From Phlegmacium glaucopus (taxonomy: Eukaryota > Basidiomycota > Agaricomycetes > Agaricales > Cortinariaceae), in contig MU130424.1 in NCBI GenBank assembly GCA_015039465.1, positions 1 through 61,469 of the forward strand: a stretch of DNA of 61,469 nt, written 5' to 3'. Positions 56,948-61,469 of this stretch are shown piece after piece (position 1 is the stretch's first letter; each line of letters begins with the position of its first letter). The notes under the pieces are model-generated. The model worked only from the letters and a program-made list of their open reading frames with translations, did not search any database and was not told where the DNA came from. A program made the position numbers and the translations under genes.

Positions 56948-59661
56948 ATGTCTGTGTCGCTGATGATTTCTTCTGTATTAGTAGCCGAGATGGGAAAACA
57001 ATCTATGATCTTACAGACCCCTATCACGTGCAAAACTGAAAAAGAGAACAAAATTGTTGACGCCCAAATTCTTATGGACACTGGAGCAGGCAGACTCTTT
57101 ATGAACGCCGGCTTCACCAAACGACACCAAGTACTCCTGTACCCCCTCAATAAACCTATACTCCCCCGAAACGCAGACGGATCCCCTAACTCCAATGGGA
57201 AAATCACGCATTACACCTGGATCAGATATCAACAAGGCAACAGTTGGATGATGGAACGACTTCATATTGTCACAATTGCAAGCGCCGATGTCATATTTGG
57301 ACTCCCCTGGTTCCAAGCCCATAACCCCCAAATAGACTGGGAAACTGGACAAATGCATCTTCCAATGGGAAAACACCAATTAGCCCTGACTTACAATCGA
57401 AGGAATCGACAACGATTACGGGAAACACAAAACGCCCACACCACCACCTTAAACAGGATGGAAATCGACGAAACACGATACAACCAAGTAGAAAAAGAAA
57501 TGAAAGAAACAATAGAGAAATGGAGAGAAAAGAGAAAGAAGAAGACCAAACCGCAAAGAAGTAATTCCCCCGATTGGAGAAAAAGAGAACAAGCCACCTT
57601 AATCCCCGAAACTCCAACTCTTCCGAAAGCCACAATAGAAGAAGTTGAAGATGAGGAATCACCCCTCAATTCAACACTCTTAAAACTGGACGACAAAAAT
57701 GAAACCATTGAACTCAACCTTGACGACAGCGAAACCGAGCTGGTTGCCGCTTTTATCAACCACATCATGGACAACAAACCCTGGGTCAACAAAACCAATG
57801 TCTCTACTGCCTTAGCAAGTGAACAAAATGCGAAGAAAGACGAGAAAACTCTGGAAGAAATGATACCATTGGAACTTATGGATTATTGGCGTATCTTCAA
57901 CAAGGAAACCGCAGAACAATTCCCTGGAGCAAGACCCTATGATCATGCCATTGACCTTAAAGACAATTTTATACCTCGCGACTGCAAGGTCTACCCACTC
58001 ACACTACCAGAACAAGCCGAACTGGACAAATTCCTCAAGGAAAACCTCAACAAAGGCTACATACAACCATCCAAGTCCCCCATGGCATCACCATTCTTCT
58101 TCGTCGACAAAAAAGACGGAAAAGTACGCCCTACACAAGACTATCGAACGCTAAACGAAGGAACAGTCAAGAATACCTATCCACTTCCCCTCATCTCCGA
58201 ACTCATTGACAAACTCAAAGGCGCCAAATACTTCACCAAATTGGACATCCGATGGGGTTACAACAATGTACGCATTCGAGACAGAGACCAATGGAAAGCA
58301 GCTTTCAAAACCAACAAAGGACTATTTGAACCCACAGTCATATTCTTCGGACTCTGTAACTCCCCCGCCACGTTTCAAGCAATGATGGACGACATATTCA
58401 TAATTGAAACCACTGAAGGATGGGTCGTCATCTATATGGATGACATCTTCATATTCACCAAAACAATTGCCAAGAACATGGAAAACACTAGACGGATCCT
58501 CCAACGCCTCGCCGACAACGACCTGTACCTTAAACCTGAGAAATGCGCCTTCTGGCAAACCAAAGTGGAATTCCTAGGACTAGTCATCAAAGAAAACAAA
58601 CTCGCTATGGACCCTGTAAAACTCGCTGGAATCGCTGACTGGCCTGCACCTACTTCAGTACACAAAATCCGCTCATTCCTAGGCTTTGGTAACTACTACC
58701 AACAATTTATTCAAGGATACAGCAATATGACAAAACCACTTAACAACCTACTCAAGAAAGACACCAAATTCGAATGGACACCCGAACGAAGCCAAGCTTT
58801 TGAAATGCTGAAAAGGAAATTCACTGAATCCCCAGTTCTACGAATGCCTGACGCAACAAAACCCTTTGAACTCGAAACGGACGCCTCTAAATACGCCTCA
58901 GGAGCAGTACTACAACAACAAGATAACAACGGAGACTGGCACCCCTGTGGATATCTATCCAAGTCATTCAACAATACAGAACGAAACTATGAAATCTACG
59001 ATCGAGAACTTCTAGCAATTATTCGAGCCCTCAAAGAATGGCAACACTACTTAATGGGAAACCCATACCCAGTCACCGTACGCTCCGATCACAAGAACCT
59101 AACCTACTTCAAAACCGCTCAGAAACTCAATCGACGACAAGCTCGATGGAGCCTTTTCCTCTCCAAATTTGACATTCACCTCACACACGTACCCGGAACC
59201 CAAATGGTTCAATTGGATGCCCTTTCACGACGTGCCGACCTTACTGTTGGAATGGAAAACAACAACGAAGACCGCACATTACTCCCTGACAATCTGTTTG
59301 TTAACGCCATCGACATGGAACTCCAAGAGCTCATAACCTCTACAAAACAAATGGACAACGTCATCAAAACCACCTTACATGCAATCCTCCATGGCGGGCC
59401 CCTCCCTATGCGCTCTGCCCTTAGTGACTGGCGAACCGACGGTGACCTGGTCTTCTATAAAAACCGCTGCTATGTACCTGATAACATGGACTTACGCCGT
59501 AACATTGTTCGAAAACATCACGACTTTATCCCTGCTGGACACCCTGGCCGCCTTGTTACCCAAAACCTAGTCCAACACGACTATTGGTGGCCTGGGATGG
59601 CTACATTCATTCGAAACTATGTTGATGGCTGCGCCATCTGTCAACAACACAAGATAAATCG
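56948..59661 (+). pseudogene. Ty3/gypsy 2 pol, open but truncated
   Basis: Frame opens before the ATG at 56948 and runs uninterrupted into the inserted TIR element (stop at 59828 is in foreign sequence). Protease: ILMDTGAGRLFMNAG (DTG active site). RT: FLKENLNKGYIQPSKSPMAS, FFFVDKKDGKVRPTQDYRTL and box VVIYMDDIFIFT (YMDD-type). RNase H: ELETDASKYASGAVLQQ, NYEIYDRELLAIIRALKEWQ; end VPGTQMVQLDALSRRAD. Integrase zinc finger HHDFIPAGHPG…CAICQQH, then truncation before the catalytic D,D,E. About 905 native residues remain. RT and RNase H look intact; integration in cis is impossible. Confidence 0.9.
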
Positions 59662-59880
59662 AGGTCTTTATCCTCCCCCACAGATTCCGGGCGGACTCCG
59701 GCGGACTCCGGCGGACTGGGTTTTCGCAGAGAGCCCAGCCAAAAAGGACAAATTTCCGTCCTCAGAATCCGGCAGATTGGCAACCGGAATAACTGGAAAC
59801 CGGACTGTTCCAGGGACTGCGCAGGAATAGGCGCCAAAACGGAGTCCGGCGGACTCAGTATGATTATATAATCAGTTATT
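59662..59880. mobile_element. Third CTCCCCCAC-type TIR element, one end only
   Basis: AGGTCTTTATCCTCCCCCAC at 59662 matches the outer end of the 43998-46248 element (AGGTCTTTACACTCCCCCAC on its minus strand). It is followed by GGCGGACTCC repeats (59690-59720; 59840-59856). No opposite end found in the window, so it is truncated or rearranged. Confidence 0.6.
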
Positions 59881-60089
59881 TTTAGTTCAGCATTTGGTTT
59901 CATATATTTTTACCATTAATTACTACATAAATAATTATAATTCGTGCGTTTTGATCGCAGGTTCGCTGTCTCGGCAACTACCGTGCCCTCAACCCTGGAG
60001 TGCGTTTCCCTTTCTCCCCTCCATTCTCCCTTTCCCACACCCCACACCACCACTCGTCGACTCTCTCACCACCAACTACTGCAACCACG

Positions 60090-61438
60090 ATGAGCGCACG
60101 TGAGCTGCGCTCTGCCAACCGAGCCGCTGCTTCGAACAGCGATGCACTTCCCCCTCCCTCCACCAAGTCGAAATCAACCAGCCGGAAACGCCAGCAGTCG
60201 AATGCTGACGAGTCAGCAAACAAACGAACCAAGTCCACAACCGCTTACCAAGACGACAACGACGTCGAGGATGCCAACGACGATGGCATTAAGAAGAAAA
60301 AAGTACAAATTAGGTAAGTTAGCTAGTAAAACGAACATTTGCCACTAATGTGCCGTGTTTAGCAGCTACCAGGACGTTAACGACGAGGACGATAACGACG
60401 GCATCACGTACAATAACGACGGCATCACATACAATAACGACAGCATCACGTACAATAACGATGGCATCGAGGACGACGACGACGTTGCCGTGAAGAGGGG
60501 GGCTCCGGCAAAAAAAAACTATATAAAAAGGTTCGTACGCTCGTCTTACGAGCATATACGAGCTAACGGGCCACCTCTAGCAACGATGATGGCGTCAATG
60601 ATGCCAATGACGAAGACAACAACGTTGCCGTGAAGAGGGGGGCTCCGGCAAAAAAAAACAATACAAAAAGGTTCGTACGCTCGTCTTACGAGCATATACG
60701 AACTAACGGGCCACCTCTAGCAACGACGATGGTGTCAATGATGCCAACGACAAAGCCGGCGCTAAGGCGAACACACAAGCGAATAAAAGGGGAAAAAAGA
60801 GGTTCGTACGCTCATTTTACGAGCGTAGTGAGCTAACATGTTACCTTTAGCAACTACCAGGACAACGACGGCGTTAGCACAAGAGGGAAGGCTCCAGTGA
60901 AAAAAAGAGGGAAAAAAAGGTAAGTACCCTCGTTTTACGAGTGTTGGCAAGCTAACGTCTCACCTCCACTGTCTCAGCATGAAAACGGGTGCCCAGCGCA
61001 TTGCGCAGGACGCAGTTGAGAATGCCAAGGGCACTCCGGCCCATCTGACACCGTAAGCAACCCCCTTCCCTTTCTTTTTGATTAAATTAACTATTCCATA
61101 CATTTTTTACAGGGTTGAGCATGCGTTGGAGGCTGCCACAACATCTGTTGCACCTCCGGAACGTCCACCTCGGTCACCAACAGCCTCGTTCCTCCCTCCT
61201 CCACCCACTCTGGTGGGAGCTCGTCTCCGCATAGCACGTGAACCTGAGATTATGGCAAGGAAAACCAATATCGGTAATAGTGATGGGAGCAGCACTGATA
61301 CTGACACTGAGGATGATACTGAGGATGACAGTAGCAGTGAAAAGTCTATGCACCCTAGTCAGATACGTATTGGTCCCCCGACACGTAAGGCTCGTCAGCA
61401 CAGCAAGCCCTCCAAAGCTAGCCTTGCCCATGATGATG
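60090..61438 (+). CDS. Unrecognised gene with tandemly duplicated exon-intron units (partial)
   Basis: Exons 60090-60313, 60363-60530, 60581-60670, 60721-60801, 60851-60919, 60978-61052 and 61113-61438 (next donor GTAGAT). Introns 1-5 are all phase 2 with AG before and C after, so every internal exon is symmetric and each junction encodes Ser. The product is low-complexity: basic start (SARELRSANRAAASNSDALP, STSRKRQQ), then alternating acidic (NDEDDNDG, NDDGVNDAND) and basic (KRGAPAKKN, KKRGKKR) modules, then KTGAQRIAQDAVENAKGTPA and a Pro-rich/acidic stretch. Exon 2 also has a 21-nt repeat (GITYNND, three times). Nuclear or DNA-associated role is plausible from charge only. The gene runs off the right edge. 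Family not recognised. Confidence 0.65.
60363..60919 (+). repeat. 140/131-nt exon-intron minisatellite
   Basis: Introns 60531-60580 and 60671-60720 differ at one base. The 45 nt of exon before each (CCGTGAAGAGGGGGGCTCCG…) and 20 nt after are near identical. A third, diverged intron is at 60802-60850. Each intron carries a hairpin-forming word (GCTCGTCTTACGAGC). Confidence 0.85.
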
Positions 61439-61469
61439 GTAGATATCTTTTATTTTTATTTTCTATTTA

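Larger units (their letters stand above)
54635..59661 (+). mobile_element. Ty3/gypsy LTR retrotransposon 2, truncated in integrase
   Basis: 5' LTR, gag and pol in the order PR-RT-RH-IN, cut off after the integrase zinc finger by a CTCCCCCAC-type TIR element at 59662. No 3' LTR. The sequence is more C-rich on the coding strand than its neighbours. Inserted downstream of KDZ remnant 1. Confidence 0.88.

Noticed and set aside
57011..58974. Many minus-strand open frames under gypsy 2 pol
   Set aside because: Antisense shadows of a strongly biased pol frame; Ser/Phe-rich nonsense translations.

Overview
The window looks like accessory genome of a filamentous basidiomycete, most likely an agaricomycete. 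Genes have many 45-60 bp GT-AG introns, and there is a 15-exon fused trehalose-6-phosphate phosphatase, a NACHT-WD40 (NLR-type) gene, a family of F-box paralogues, and a dense layer of Ty3/gypsy, DIRS/Ngaro, KDZ, hAT and mariner-like elements. No species call is possible from sequence reading alone.

Layout. 1-690: 5' end of a SAP-domain gene (minus). 1111-14991: six F-box paralogues, here labelled A-F. A (plus) and B (minus) form a large inverted repeat, C, D and E are tandem on the minus strand, and F (plus) is a divergent member with the same intron positions. B, C, E and F have open spliced frames (481, 469, 479 and 493 aa). A is broken, and D has a 1-nt deletion that retention of its third intron would compensate. 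A PIF1-like helicase relic and a 279-bp foldback MITE lie between copies. 15970-19730: TPS2-like gene (minus, 919 aa by my splice model). 20740-21640: decayed zinc alcohol dehydrogenase. 21866-26675: NLR with a NACHT domain and 14 nearly identical WD40 repeats (1468 aa). 27346-28360: ~305-bp tandem repeat.

28499-61469 is a transposon nest. A Ty3/gypsy element (30181-42333, minus) interrupts an unrecognised minus-strand gene and carries, antisense to pol, a Zn2Cys6/coiled-coil ORF. Its LTR differences and stop codons are nearly all CpG transitions. Next come a hAT MITE, remnants of two KDZ transposases (one with its CxC2 cysteine cluster), a family of TIR elements with CTCCCCCAC ends and satellite-like arms, a nested TA-flanked mariner-like element, a DIRS/Ngaro reverse transcriptase interrupted by a solo LTR, and a second Ty3/gypsy (plus) truncated in its integrase. 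The right edge (60090-61469) holds the start of a gene in which exon+intron units are tandemly duplicated.

The genes do not form one pathway. The common theme is rapid duplication and turnover: F-box paralogues, NLR WD40 repeats under homogenisation, repeated microexons, and heavy CpG-biased transposon decay. The NLR repeat domain, the exon-intron arrays and the satellite-armed TIR family are the parts most worth following up.
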